A stretch of 56,837 nucleotides of DNA from an uncultured Clostridia bacterium (GTDB lineage Bacteria > Bacillota > Clostridia > Lachnospirales > CAG-274), in NCBI GenBank assembly GCA_944383305.1, contig CALWOZ010000014.1, positions 1 through 56,837 of the forward strand. The letters are read 5' to 3'. Each line of letters begins with the position of its first letter. The first letter of the stretch is position 1. A model generated the notes under the pieces. That model saw only the letters and a program-made list of their open reading frames with translations. It did no database searches and had not been told where the DNA came from. Below are positions 26,289-34,687 of this stretch, in pieces. The position numbers and the translations under genes were made by a program.

Positions 26289-26723
26289 TTAAATATTTTT
26301 GCCTTTTATAATCAAATTATTACAATTTTGATAGCCCATTTTATTATAAAATTTATTTCGCTTTTCATCATCAACAGCTTCCAATATTACTCTAAAAGCT
26401 CCCATTTTTTTAACTTCTTGTTCTAACTTTTCCATTAATGTTTGACCTAAGCCTTTATTTTGATAATTATAGTCTATAAAAATTTCTATAATATGAAATA
26501 TTTTACCGTCAAAAAATTGTTCAAACCCTCCTAAAACAAACCCAACTATTTTATCCTCCATTAAAATAGCTAATCCAAAGTAGTCCTCTCTATTAATTAT
26601 TTGGCTTAACCTTTTTCTTACAGTTTCTCTAGTCCAGCTATCGCCTTCTATGTTGTTAAAATAATCCATATATATTGATATAACTTTATCTATATCATCT
26701 GTATTAAATTTTCTTATGTTCAT
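26289..26723 (-). CDS. GNAT-family N-acetyltransferase
   Basis: The 144-residue single-domain GNAT has the acetyl-CoA loop in YNYQNKGLGQTLMEKLEQEV (Q-x-x-G-x-G/A-type), a preceding beta-bulge strand (HIIEIFIDYNY), and the closing NKFYNKMGYQN motif. The substrate cannot be told. It lies directly upstream of the YihY-like gene and the two are probably co-transcribed. Confidence 0.9.
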   Translation of the reverse strand: MNIRKFNTDDIDKVISIYMDYFNNIEGDSWTRETVRKRLSQIINREDYFGLAILMEDKIVGFVLGGFEQFFDGKIFHIIEIFIDYNYQNKGLGQTLMEKLEQEVKKMGAFRVILEAVDDEKRNKFYNKMGYQNCNNLIIKGKNI

Positions 26724-26824
26724 ATTTTTACCTCTATAAGTTATTTATTTTATAATTATATCATAACTTTAAATTAAATCAATTTTTTAATACTTTATAA
26801 TTTTATCAATAATTAAATTAATTA

Positions 26825-26865
26825 AAAGTAAGTATAAATCTAAATATTATCTTTATACTTACTTT
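26825..26865 (-). terminator. Terminator of the carboxypeptidase gene
   Basis: AAAGTAAGTATAAA pairs perfectly with TTTATACTTACTTT eight bases after the stop codon; the A/T-rich arms supply a T run on the minus strand. Confidence 0.85.
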
Positions 26866-26872
26866 ATAAATA

Positions 26873-28078
26873 TTATACTACCCAATCAATTATTAATTTT
26901 TTAAAAATATCATTTAAGCTAGCTTTTTCAATATCTTCCTCTGCTAATATATTTATTCTAGCTATTTCATTACCTTGATAAGTATAAATTGCTTCTCCTA
27001 TTTTAGTGCCCTTTTTAACTGGAGCTTTTATACCCTCTATCATTTCTACGTTAGTTTGTATATCAGTAGATTCTCCTTTTTTTATAACAAAACTTGCTGG
27101 TTTTTCTATAACACCATTTACAGTATCTTTTTCTCCTTTATATACATTTGTATATCCCATATTTTTACCTTGACTATCACATTCTATAACTTGATAATTA
27201 GCAAATCCATAGTCAAACATTTTCATTACCTCTTGAAACCTTACTTTAGGATCTGGTGCTCCCATAATAACTGCTATAAGAGAAAGTCCATCTCTTTCTG
27301 CTGTTCCTGAAAGGCAATAAAGTGCTTTTTGAGTAGAACCTGTTTTAAGTCCTGTTGCTCCATCATACCACTTTAAAAGTTTATTAGTGTTAGTAAGTCC
27401 AAATTCTGTTTCACCTTTTTTAGTTTTATGAGTTATTGTATCTTGCCATTTTGTTGTAAACTCTTTAATCTCTGGATATTTTGTCATTAACTCTCTACTT
27501 ATTATAGCTATATCTTTTGCACTCATATAGTGATTTACTGTATCTGTATCTAATCCACAGGCATTTTCAAAATTTGTATTTTCCATACCAAGTTCCTTTG
27601 CTTTTTGGTTCATAAGTTTTACAAATTCTTGTTCTGTACCTGCTATATATTCTGCCATAGCTACTGCTGCGTCATTAGCCGATGCTATTGCTATAGATTT
27701 TGTTAAAGTTTTTACATCTTGTTTTTCCATAGGCTCTAAAAATATTTGAGACCCGCCCATACTTGCTGCATATTCACTAACTGTGACTATATCTTCCCAT
27801 TTTATTTTGCCTTGGTCTATTGATTCATATATTAAATAAAGAGTCATTACCTTTGTTACACTAGCTGGTGATAGTTGTTCATCTGGATTAAGCTCATATA
27901 ATATTTTGCCCGTTGTAGCCTCCATAAGTATAGCAGACTTTCCTAACACTTCTAATGTATTTGTAGTATTGGTAGTATTATTAGAATTATTAGTTTGTTG
28001 TTCCTCTGCTAAAATTACAAAGCTATTAGTAAATGTAAATATTGTTAATACTAAAAAGATTAATATTTTTTTATTCAT
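26873..28078 (-). CDS. D-alanyl-D-alanine carboxypeptidase (DacF-like PBP)
   Basis: A low-molecular-weight penicillin-binding protein that trims the terminal D-Ala of peptidoglycan stem peptides. A signal peptide (KKILIFLVLTIFTFTNSFVIL) exports it. The active-site triad is clear: SPASVTKVMTL (SxxK), ASANDAAVAMAEYIAG (SxN) and GLKTGSTQKA (KTG). A C-terminal beta domain with PVKKGTKIGEAIYTYQG follows, ending in an amphipathic helix (IFKKLIIDWVV) that probably anchors it to the membrane. The start is taken at ATG 28076-28078, after GGAGG; an upstream in-frame ATG overlaps that site. Sporulation-related DacF or vegetative DacA type cannot be distinguished. Confidence 0.93.
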   Translation of the reverse strand: MNKKILIFLVLTIFTFTNSFVILAEEQQTNNSNNTTNTTNTLEVLGKSAILMEATTGKILYELNPDEQLSPASVTKVMTLYLIYESIDQGKIKWEDIVTVSEYAASMGGSQIFLEPMEKQDVKTLTKSIAIASANDAAVAMAEYIAGTEQEFVKLMNQKAKELGMENTNFENACGLDTDTVNHYMSAKDIAIISRELMTKYPEIKEFTTKWQDTITHKTKKGETEFGLTNTNKLLKWYDGATGLKTGSTQKALYCLSGTAERDGLSLIAVIMGAPDPKVRFQEVMKMFDYGFANYQVIECDSQGKNMGYTNVYKGEKDTVNGVIEKPASFVIKKGESTDIQTNVEMIEGIKAPVKKGTKIGEAIYTYQGNEIARINILAEEDIEKASLNDIFKKLIIDWVV

Positions 28079-28160
28079 TATAATAACCTCCATAAATTTT
28101 ACCTATAAAATTATATTTTACTAAAACTTTATTTTTATTCATAAATATTTTATTCGTAAA

Positions 28161-28219
28161 AATTAAAACAAAAACCAATTTATAATCTTTACTCTAAAAT
28201 ATTAAGCCATAGCTTAATT
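28161..28219 (+). repeat. 60-bp dispersed repeat, copy c
   Basis: AATTAAAACAAAAACCAATT to AGCCATAGCTTAATT. The upstream TAAATATTTTATTCGTAAA is also shared with the 46.2-46.4 kb copies, so the full unit may be about 80 bases. It lies directly beyond the treR terminator. Confidence 0.8.
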
Positions 28220-28232
28220 AAAATAAAAAAAA

Positions 28233-28261
28233 TAGTAGGTTACAAAAACTGTAACCTACTA
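28233..28261 (-). terminator. Terminator of the trehalose operon
   Basis: TAGTAGGTTAC pairs with GTAACCTACTA. The 5' arm on the minus strand includes the treR stop codon, and a T run follows. Confidence 0.9.
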
Positions 28262-28981
28262 CTTTTTTATTTTATTTCTTCTAGCAAAGTCTACAAACAC
28301 AAATTTGTCTGGTCTATGTCTAGACTCTGTATATTGAAAAAGATTTGTATCATCTAAATACGTATAGCTTCTTACAACAACAACCATATTATATCCGTTT
28401 AAATCTAAATATTTTTCATCTTCTTTAGTACATTTTTCAACAGTTATCTGCTTTTTTGCATAAGCTATTTTTAAATTTAATGTATCTTCTATATATTCAT
28501 ATAAAGAATTTTTACAAATTTCACAAGTTAGATTATTTACAAACTTTTCTAAAATATAATCTTTATCAAGTATTATACTTTCTAATCCTATTTTTCTAGT
28601 TCTAAAAATTTTCCACACTTTTTCATTTTTATCAAGATTTAACTCTTTGCCAATATAAGACTCTGGTACTATACATTCAAGCTTTTTTACATCTGTTTCA
28701 AAACTTTTGCCTAACTTTTTTCCAATTTCTTTAAAACTAACTACACCAGATACTGGAAAGGTAAATCTATTCATATCTAAAACAAATGAGCCTTTACCTT
28801 GTGCTTTTTGTATATAACCTTCTTGAGTTAATATATTTAGTGATTTTCTTATAGTATCTCTAGATACATTATAGATTTTCATAAGTTGACTTTCAGATGG
28901 TAATAAGTCGTTTGTTTTATAATCTCCATTTTTTATTTTTTGTGCCAGTTCATTATATATCATTAAATATTTATTGTTCAT
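28259..28981 (-). CDS. treR: GntR-family trehalose operon repressor
   Basis: The 240-residue HutC/TreR-type regulator has an N-terminal winged helix (LLPSESQLMKIYNVSRDTIRKSLNILTQEGYIQKAQGKGSFVLD) and a C-terminal UTRA ligand domain ending in FQYTESRHRPDKFVFVDFARR, typical of TreR. In Bacillus, TreR senses trehalose-6-phosphate and releases the tre promoter. Here it is the third gene of a treB-treC-treR unit, and a palindrome overlies the treB promoter. TreR identity rests on context plus the UTRA tail. Confidence 0.9.
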   Translation of the reverse strand: MNNKYLMIYNELAQKIKNGDYKTNDLLPSESQLMKIYNVSRDTIRKSLNILTQEGYIQKAQGKGSFVLDMNRFTFPVSGVVSFKEIGKKLGKSFETDVKKLECIVPESYIGKELNLDKNEKVWKIFRTRKIGLESIILDKDYILEKFVNNLTCEICKNSLYEYIEDTLNLKIAYAKKQITVEKCTKEDEKYLDLNGYNMVVVVRSYTYLDDTNLFQYTESRHRPDKFVFVDFARRNKIKK

Positions 28982-29026
28982 AAAGTCACCCTATGACATT
29001 TTATCACATTTTATACCTTTAAACAA

Positions 29027-30691
29027 CTAACTTTCTATAAGATATACAATAGATTCATAAGGCTTTATTGTCATATGTTCTTTTAATATATTTTCTTCAT
29101 TATAGTTTGATATTAATGTTTTTGCTTTATCTTTATTTTTAATTAAATCTTTATCTAAGCTAATATTTACACTTTCACCATAAAAATTATTTATAACTAA
29201 TAAAAGTTGATTTTTATATTCTCTAATGTATGCAAATATTCTATTATTATCTTTTAAAATCATTTTAAAGCTACCCTCAGATATAACATCGTATTGTTTT
29301 CTTAAAGATATTAGCTTTTTATAATGATAAAATATGGAGCTTTTATCATCAAGTGCATTTTGTACGTTAATTTCTTTATAGTTTTTTGCAACAGGTATCC
29401 ACGGTATAACATTTGAAAACCCTGCATTTTCTTTATCATTCCATTGTATAGGTGTTCTTGAGTTATCTCTAGATTTAGATTTTAATATATCTAAAATAGT
29501 ATTTTCATCTACACCTTGATTTTTTAATATATTATAATAATTTATAGACTCTACATCTCTATATTTATCTATACTATCAAAATAAGGATTAGTCATACCT
29601 ATTTCTTCACCTTGATAAATATAAGGTGTACCTCTCATCATATGAATAGTTATGGCTAACATTTTTCCACTTTCTTTATGATACTCTTTGTCATTACCAA
29701 ATCTTGATAAAGCTCGTGGTTGGTCGTGGTTACACATAAAAGTAGCGCTCCAACCGTTACCCTCTTGCATACCTTCTTGCCAATCTTCAAATATTTTTTT
29801 AAGCATCATAAAATCAAAGTCCATTAAAGTCCACTTATCACCATCTTTATAATCCACTTTTAAATGGTGAAAGTTAAAAACCATAGATAATTCTTTTTCA
29901 GCTGGGTTAGAGTATTTAATACAATTATCAATAGACGTAGATGACATTTCTCCCACAGTAACTATATCTTCATATTTACCAAAAGTGTTTTTATTAAGTT
30001 CTTTTAAATATAAATGTATATTTTCTCCATCTGTATAAAATCTTCTACCATCGCCTATGTTATCATCTTCAAAAACTTGTGGTTTAGATATTAAATTTAT
30101 TACGTCTAATCTAAATCCTTTTACACCTTTTTCTATCCAAAAGTTTACTACTTTAAAAATTTCTTCTCTAACCTCTTTGTTGTCCCAATTTAAGTCCCCT
30201 TGAGTAACATCAAATAAATGTAAATAATATTCGTCAAATTTTTCTACATATTCCCAAGCAGAACCTCCAAATTTAGAAACCCAATTTGTAGGAGGTTTAT
30301 TATTTTTACCTTTTTTAAATATATAAAAGTTTTTATATTTTTCATTACCATCTATTGCACTTTTAAACCACTTATGTTCAGTAGACGTATGATTAAACAC
30401 CATATCTAACATTATATTTATGTTTCTATTTTTAGCCTGTTTTACAAGTTCTTCAAAGTCTTCCATTGTTCCAAAAAGTTCATCTATGCTATAATAATCT
30501 GCTATATCATATCCGTTATCTTTTTGAGGTGACTTATAAAATGGTGTTAGCCATATATAATCAACACCTAACTCTTTTAAATAATCTAATTTTTCTATAA
30601 CGCCTTTTAAATCTCCCACTCCATCTCCATTAGCATCTTTAAAAGATTTAGGATATATTTGATAAACTACACTTTTTTTAAAATCAATCAT
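29027..30691 (-). CDS. treC: Trehalose-6-phosphate hydrolase
   Basis: A GH13 enzyme that splits imported trehalose-6-phosphate to glucose and glucose-6-phosphate in the cytoplasm. The 554 residues show VVYQIYPKSFKDANGDGVGDL, MLDMVFNHTSTEH, the nucleophile in GFRLDVINLI, the acid/base Glu in VTVGEMSSTS and the transition-state Asp in MCNHDQPRALSRFG. C-terminal strands follow. The length and VGEM variant fit TreC or oligo-1,6-glucosidase; adjacency to a trehalose-type PTS decides for TreC. It follows treB by 23 bases. Confidence 0.95.
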   Translation of the reverse strand: MIDFKKSVVYQIYPKSFKDANGDGVGDLKGVIEKLDYLKELGVDYIWLTPFYKSPQKDNGYDIADYYSIDELFGTMEDFEELVKQAKNRNINIMLDMVFNHTSTEHKWFKSAIDGNEKYKNFYIFKKGKNNKPPTNWVSKFGGSAWEYVEKFDEYYLHLFDVTQGDLNWDNKEVREEIFKVVNFWIEKGVKGFRLDVINLISKPQVFEDDNIGDGRRFYTDGENIHLYLKELNKNTFGKYEDIVTVGEMSSTSIDNCIKYSNPAEKELSMVFNFHHLKVDYKDGDKWTLMDFDFMMLKKIFEDWQEGMQEGNGWSATFMCNHDQPRALSRFGNDKEYHKESGKMLAITIHMMRGTPYIYQGEEIGMTNPYFDSIDKYRDVESINYYNILKNQGVDENTILDILKSKSRDNSRTPIQWNDKENAGFSNVIPWIPVAKNYKEINVQNALDDKSSIFYHYKKLISLRKQYDVISEGSFKMILKDNNRIFAYIREYKNQLLLVINNFYGESVNISLDKDLIKNKDKAKTLISNYNEENILKEHMTIKPYESIVYLIES

Positions 30692-30714
30692 TAAAATTCC
30701 CCCTTATAAATTTA

Positions 30715-32133
30715 TTATTTTTTATTTAATAAATGTCTATTTTTATAAGCTATTATTGTTAATAAAAGTGGTACAACTATTGCAACTATCATAGCAATTA
30801 AAAACATTAACATATTTTCAGGTTTTATAGATAATATACCTGGTAGTCCACCTATACCTATGGCATTTGCCATAACACCACTTTTAACAGATATTATACT
30901 AGCAAGTCCTGAACCTATCATACCACATACAAAAGGTATACCATATTTTAAATTAACACCAAATAAAGCTGGTTCTGTAACTCCTAAATAAGCAGATATA
31001 CAAGCTGGTATTGAAACCTGTCTTTCTTTTTCATCATTTTTTTGTAAAAACACCATAGCTAAAACTGCCGAACCTTGAGCTATATTAGATAAAGCAATCA
31101 TAGGCCAAAGCATAGTACCGTCATATTGGGACATTAATTGTAAATCTATTGCATTTGTCATATGGTGTAGCCCTGTTATAACTAATGGAGCATATATAAA
31201 TCCAAATATACCAGCAAATAACCAATTAAGTGTAGACGTTAGTCCCATATATACAACTTTTGATATTACATCTCCTATTTTCCAGCCTATTGGACCTAAA
31301 ATAGTATGCGCTATAAGAACAGCTGGTACTAATGAAAATAGTGGAACGATTATCATAGATATAGATGCTGGAGATATTTTTCTAAAAAACTTTTCTAAAT
31401 AAACTAACACAAATCCGGCTAAAATAGCTGGTATAACCTGAGCTTGATACCCTATCATATTAACTTTTACAAATCCAAAGTCCCAAAAAGGTATCTCTGC
31501 ACCACTAGATACACTATAAGCATTTAAAAGTTGTGGAGATACTAATGTTATACCTAAAACTATACCCAGTATTTGTGTAGTACCCATTTTTTTAGATATA
31601 GCCCACGTAATACCAACTGGTAAAAAGTGAAATATAGCCTCGCCTATTAACCATAAAAAACTATTAACTCCAGCCCAAAACTGAGATATTTCAGTTAAAC
31701 TTTTTGTTCCTTCTTCAAAAATTTTAGTATCTCCTATTATACTCCTAAAGCCTAATATAAGACCACCAATAATAATAGCTGGTATAAGAGGAGAAAAAAT
31801 CTCTGCTAAATTTGCCATTAATTTTTGTATAGGTGACATATTAGATTTAGCTGCATCTTTAACTTGTTCTTTATTAACTCCCTCTATTCCTGCCACACTT
31901 GTAAAATCATTATAAAACTGGGCTACTGTATTGCCTATAATTATTTGAAACTGACCTGCTTGTAAAAATGTACCTTTTACACAGTCTAAAGCCTCAATCT
32001 TTTCTTTGTCTGCCTTTTCTGGTTCTTTTAAAACAAATCTCATACGTGTCATACAATGTGTAACTGCAGATATGTTTTCTTTACCACCAACATATTCTAA
32101 TAATTTTTTTGCACTTTCTTCGTATTTACTCAT
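30715..32133 (-). CDS. treB: PTS trehalose-specific EIIBC
   Basis: It imports and phosphorylates trehalose. The 472 residues carry an N-terminal EIIB domain with phospho-acceptor Cys27 (AVTHCMTRMRFVL) and an EIIC membrane domain from about 110 (PAIIIGGLILGFRSIIGD, GLHHMTNAIDLQLM, GVTEPALFGVNLKYGIPF). No EIIA domain is attached, so EIIA must come from another protein, as for many trehalose systems. It is the first gene of the tre unit, with AAAGGGG before the ATG and a promoter and palindrome at 32146-32195. Confidence 0.93.
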   Translation of the reverse strand: MSKYEESAKKLLEYVGGKENISAVTHCMTRMRFVLKEPEKADKEKIEALDCVKGTFLQAGQFQIIIGNTVAQFYNDFTSVAGIEGVNKEQVKDAAKSNMSPIQKLMANLAEIFSPLIPAIIIGGLILGFRSIIGDTKIFEEGTKSLTEISQFWAGVNSFLWLIGEAIFHFLPVGITWAISKKMGTTQILGIVLGITLVSPQLLNAYSVSSGAEIPFWDFGFVKVNMIGYQAQVIPAILAGFVLVYLEKFFRKISPASISMIIVPLFSLVPAVLIAHTILGPIGWKIGDVISKVVYMGLTSTLNWLFAGIFGFIYAPLVITGLHHMTNAIDLQLMSQYDGTMLWPMIALSNIAQGSAVLAMVFLQKNDEKERQVSIPACISAYLGVTEPALFGVNLKYGIPFVCGMIGSGLASIISVKSGVMANAIGIGGLPGILSIKPENMLMFLIAMIVAIVVPLLLTIIAYKNRHLLNKK

Positions 32134-32145
32134 AAATTTCCCCTT

Positions 32146-32195
32146 TTAACTTGTACGTATATGTTAATAGTATGCTATTTTTTTATTATTGTCAA
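32146..32195 (-). promoter_or_regulatory. tre promoter with probable TreR operator
   Basis: On the minus strand TTGACA (32190-32195) and TACTAT (32167-32172) are 17 bases apart. Directly downstream, a 22-base imperfect palindrome (32146-32167, TTAAC ends with a TACGTA centre, 18 of 22 positions symmetric) covers the -10 edge and transcription start. A repressor bound there would block initiation. TreR is the likely ligand, by position. Confidence 0.7.
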
Positions 32196-32251
32196 TATAT
32201 AATATTACATTTGTTTATTTTTTTATTCATTTTTAGGTTATGATTTAAAAA

Positions 32252-32294
32252 GTAAGCCGAATACAACGTTTAGAACATATTGTATTCGGCTTAC
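32252..32294 (-). terminator. Strong terminator after the TGA-interrupted secreted ORF
   Basis: GTAAGCCGAATACAA pairs perfectly with TTGTATTCGGCTTAC and is followed by TTTTT on the minus strand. The long stem persists even though the upstream frame contains a stop. Confidence 0.9.
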
Positions 32295-32342
32295 AAAAAT
32301 AAAATTATTATTTTAATTTATAAACTTTATTAAAAAATTATA

Positions 32343-32756
32343 CTAATTTTGAAATTCTAAATCTCTTGTAGCTTTAGCCAAAGAAAATTTTCCATTTAAA
32401 GTTTTGCTTGTTGCAGTAACAAAAACGTCGTACTCACTTTTAATTACGCCTTTTTTCCATACAATAAAATTACTTGAATATGGCTTAATAGTTATTGTAC
32501 CTTGCCCTTCTACATATAATGTAGCATCAGATGAAGAATCGTTATAAAAATATGCTTTACCATAAGGTTGACTACTACTTAAACTAATAGTTGTATGAAA
32601 ATTAGTTCCATTTGTTAATCAAAAATTACTATAAGTATGAGAAAGTTCATCATAATTAATATTACCTTTAATATCTTGAGCAAAAGTAAGTACTGCTCCT
32701 GTTAAAATAGTAAGTACAGATAAAGATAAAACAATTAACTTTTTTAATTTTTTCAT
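32343..32756 (-). pseudogene. Secreted small protein ORF interrupted by TGA at codon 46
   Basis: A GGGAGAGG site, ATG, and a clean signal peptide (KKLKKLIVLSLSVLTILTGA, AlaPheAla-type cleavage near 27) open a 138-codon frame. It reads without other faults to a TAG and a strong terminator. The mature part is beta-rich (TISLSSSQPYGKAYFYND, TLYVEGQGTITIKPYSSNF). Codon 46 is TGA (32619-32621) between YSNF and LTNGTNF. It is either a young pseudogene or a site of readthrough or recoding; no other decay is seen. No family is recognised; it resembles small exported beta-sandwich proteins. Confidence 0.65.
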
Positions 32757-32819
32757 AAATTAGTACCTCTCCCATATAAATAAATATTTATAATTATAGT
32801 TATATTATACCATATAATT

Positions 32820-32865
32820 ATTACCAAGTAAACTAAGGGTAAATACACTTAGTTTGCTTGGTAAT
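32820..32865 (-). terminator. Long hairpin after the ABC exporter genes
   Basis: ATTACCAAGTAAACTAAG pairs with CTTAGTTTGCTTGGTAAT with a single G-T pair. It lies 18 bases beyond the stop of the exporter gene. The following T run is weak. Confidence 0.75.
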
Positions 32866-32882
32866 ATTCTTAACTATTTATT

Positions 32883-34685
32883 CTAATTTTTTTCTTCATC
32901 TTTTTTCAAAAATTCATATTGAGACATATAAAGTTTATAATATGCTCCTTTTTTAGCTATAAGCTCGTCGTGAGACCCTTTTTCTATTATTTGACCTTTA
33001 TCTACATAAAGTATACAAGTACTATTTTTAATAGTAGATAATCTATGAGCTATAATAAATGATGTTCTATTTTTTAATAGACCTTTAAGTCCCTCTTGTA
33101 GTGCAATTTCTGTTTCTGTATCTATACTAGATGTAGCTTCATCTAATATTAATATTTTAGGATTTGCAAGTAAGGCTCTAGCAAAGGATATAAGCTGTTT
33201 TTGACCAGCTGAAAGTCCACTTCCTCGTTCTTTTACTGTTGTGTTATATCCATCTTCCATAGCCATTATAAAATCGTGAGCACAAACTACTTTAGCTGCT
33301 TGTATAACCTCTTCATCTGTTGCCTCTTGATTACCATATCTTATATTATCCATTATAGTACCAGAAAAGATAAAGCTTTCTTGCATCATTACACCCATTT
33401 GAGTTCTTAATGATTTTATAGTTACACTTTCTATGTCTATATCATCTATATATATATGACCTGAGTTTATGTTATAAAATCTACTTAATAAATTTACTAT
33501 TGTAGTCTTTCCTGCTCCTGTTGGTCCAACAATGGCAAAACTTTCTCCTACATTAGCTTTAAAACTTATTCCATTTAATATATTTACTCCCTCTTCATAT
33601 CCAAAGTAAACATTATCAAATTTAACTTCACCTTTTATTTCTGGCATTTGTACTGCGTCTTCTCTATCTTTTACATCTATTGGCTCATCTATTGTTTCAA
33701 ATATTCTTTCAAGATAAGATAAAGATGTAAGTATATTATTATAAAAACTTGCAATAGTATTAATAGGAGTCCAAAAACGTCCTATATATGATATAAAAGC
33801 AACAACAGTACCAGCTGTTATAACAGTCGAACCACCTGATACCCAATATACACTTAAAATATAAATTATAGCAGTTGTTATAGCCGATATATTTTCTACG
33901 GCTGGACCTAATAAAAAGTTGTATCTAACAGCCTTCATCCAACTATCTCTATAACTATTACTAAGTCTATTAAAAATTTGTCTATTTTCTTTTTCTCTTA
34001 CAAAAGATTGAGTTATTCTAACTCCATTTATACTTTCAGATATATAAGCATTAAGGTTAGACTGTTTATTACTAGCTTCTTGCCACGCTTTTCTTTGTCT
34101 AGAGTTTATATACCATATAATAGTTGTTAAAACTGGCAAACCTAACATGCATAATAGTGTAAATCTAACATTAACATAAAACATAAATATTACTATAAAA
34201 AACAATGAACCTATTTCTGTAAGTACGTTTACAAGACCTGTTGATAATAAATCACTTAAATTATTTACATAGTTTACTATTCTTACTTGTATTTTACCGT
34301 GAGGTCTATTATCAAAATACGTAAAAGGTAGTCTTTGAACGTGTTCAAAAATATCTTTTCTTATTTCAAAAATAACATTTTGACCCATTTTAGTCATTAC
34401 CTTTGACCTAACTTTTAAAACAATAGATACATATAATGATATAGCCAAAATATATAAACTAAGTCTTATTATCTCTTGCATATCTTTGTTTGGTATAGAT
34501 TCGTCCATAGCTTTCATAAATATAATAGGAATATACATAGTAGCTATGCTAGAAGAAGCCATAAGAAACAAGATTAATAGTATTGTTTTTTTGTATGGTT
34601 TTACATATTTACCTATTCTCTTTAGCTTTTCTGCGTCAAAAGGAGCTTCTAACTCCTCATCTATCTCATATGTGTTTCTAGCCAT
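32883..34685 (-). CDS. ABC exporter half-transporter (catalytically complete subunit)
   Basis: The 600-residue half-transporter has a six-helix exporter domain (about 35-320) and an ATPase domain (about 350-590). The ATPase domain has Walker A VGPTGAGKTTIVNLL, signature GLSAGQKQL (Ala in place of the usual second Gly), Walker B ILILDEATSSIDTET and the switch His in FIIAHRLSTI. It starts two bases after its partner ends, and both likely form one heterodimer like BmrCD or TM287/288 multidrug exporters. The substrate is unknown. The divergent AraC-family gene upstream of the pair may control it. Confidence 0.93.
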   Translation of the reverse strand: MARNTYEIDEELEAPFDAEKLKRIGKYVKPYKKTILLILFLMASSSIATMYIPIIFMKAMDESIPNKDMQEIIRLSLYILAISLYVSIVLKVRSKVMTKMGQNVIFEIRKDIFEHVQRLPFTYFDNRPHGKIQVRIVNYVNNLSDLLSTGLVNVLTEIGSLFFIVIFMFYVNVRFTLLCMLGLPVLTTIIWYINSRQRKAWQEASNKQSNLNAYISESINGVRITQSFVREKENRQIFNRLSNSYRDSWMKAVRYNFLLGPAVENISAITTAIIYILSVYWVSGGSTVITAGTVVAFISYIGRFWTPINTIASFYNNILTSLSYLERIFETIDEPIDVKDREDAVQMPEIKGEVKFDNVYFGYEEGVNILNGISFKANVGESFAIVGPTGAGKTTIVNLLSRFYNINSGHIYIDDIDIESVTIKSLRTQMGVMMQESFIFSGTIMDNIRYGNQEATDEEVIQAAKVVCAHDFIMAMEDGYNTTVKERGSGLSAGQKQLISFARALLANPKILILDEATSSIDTETEIALQEGLKGLLKNRTSFIIAHRLSTIKNSTCILYVDKGQIIEKGSHDELIAKKGAYYKLYMSQYEFLKKDEEKN

Positions 34686-34687
34686 TT

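Noticed and set aside
32619..32621. UGA reassigned to Trp or Gly
   Set aside because: All intact genes use TGG for conserved Trp and none contains an internal TGA; the dead hydrolase also has a TAG and a deletion. Kept only as a stop-usage observation.
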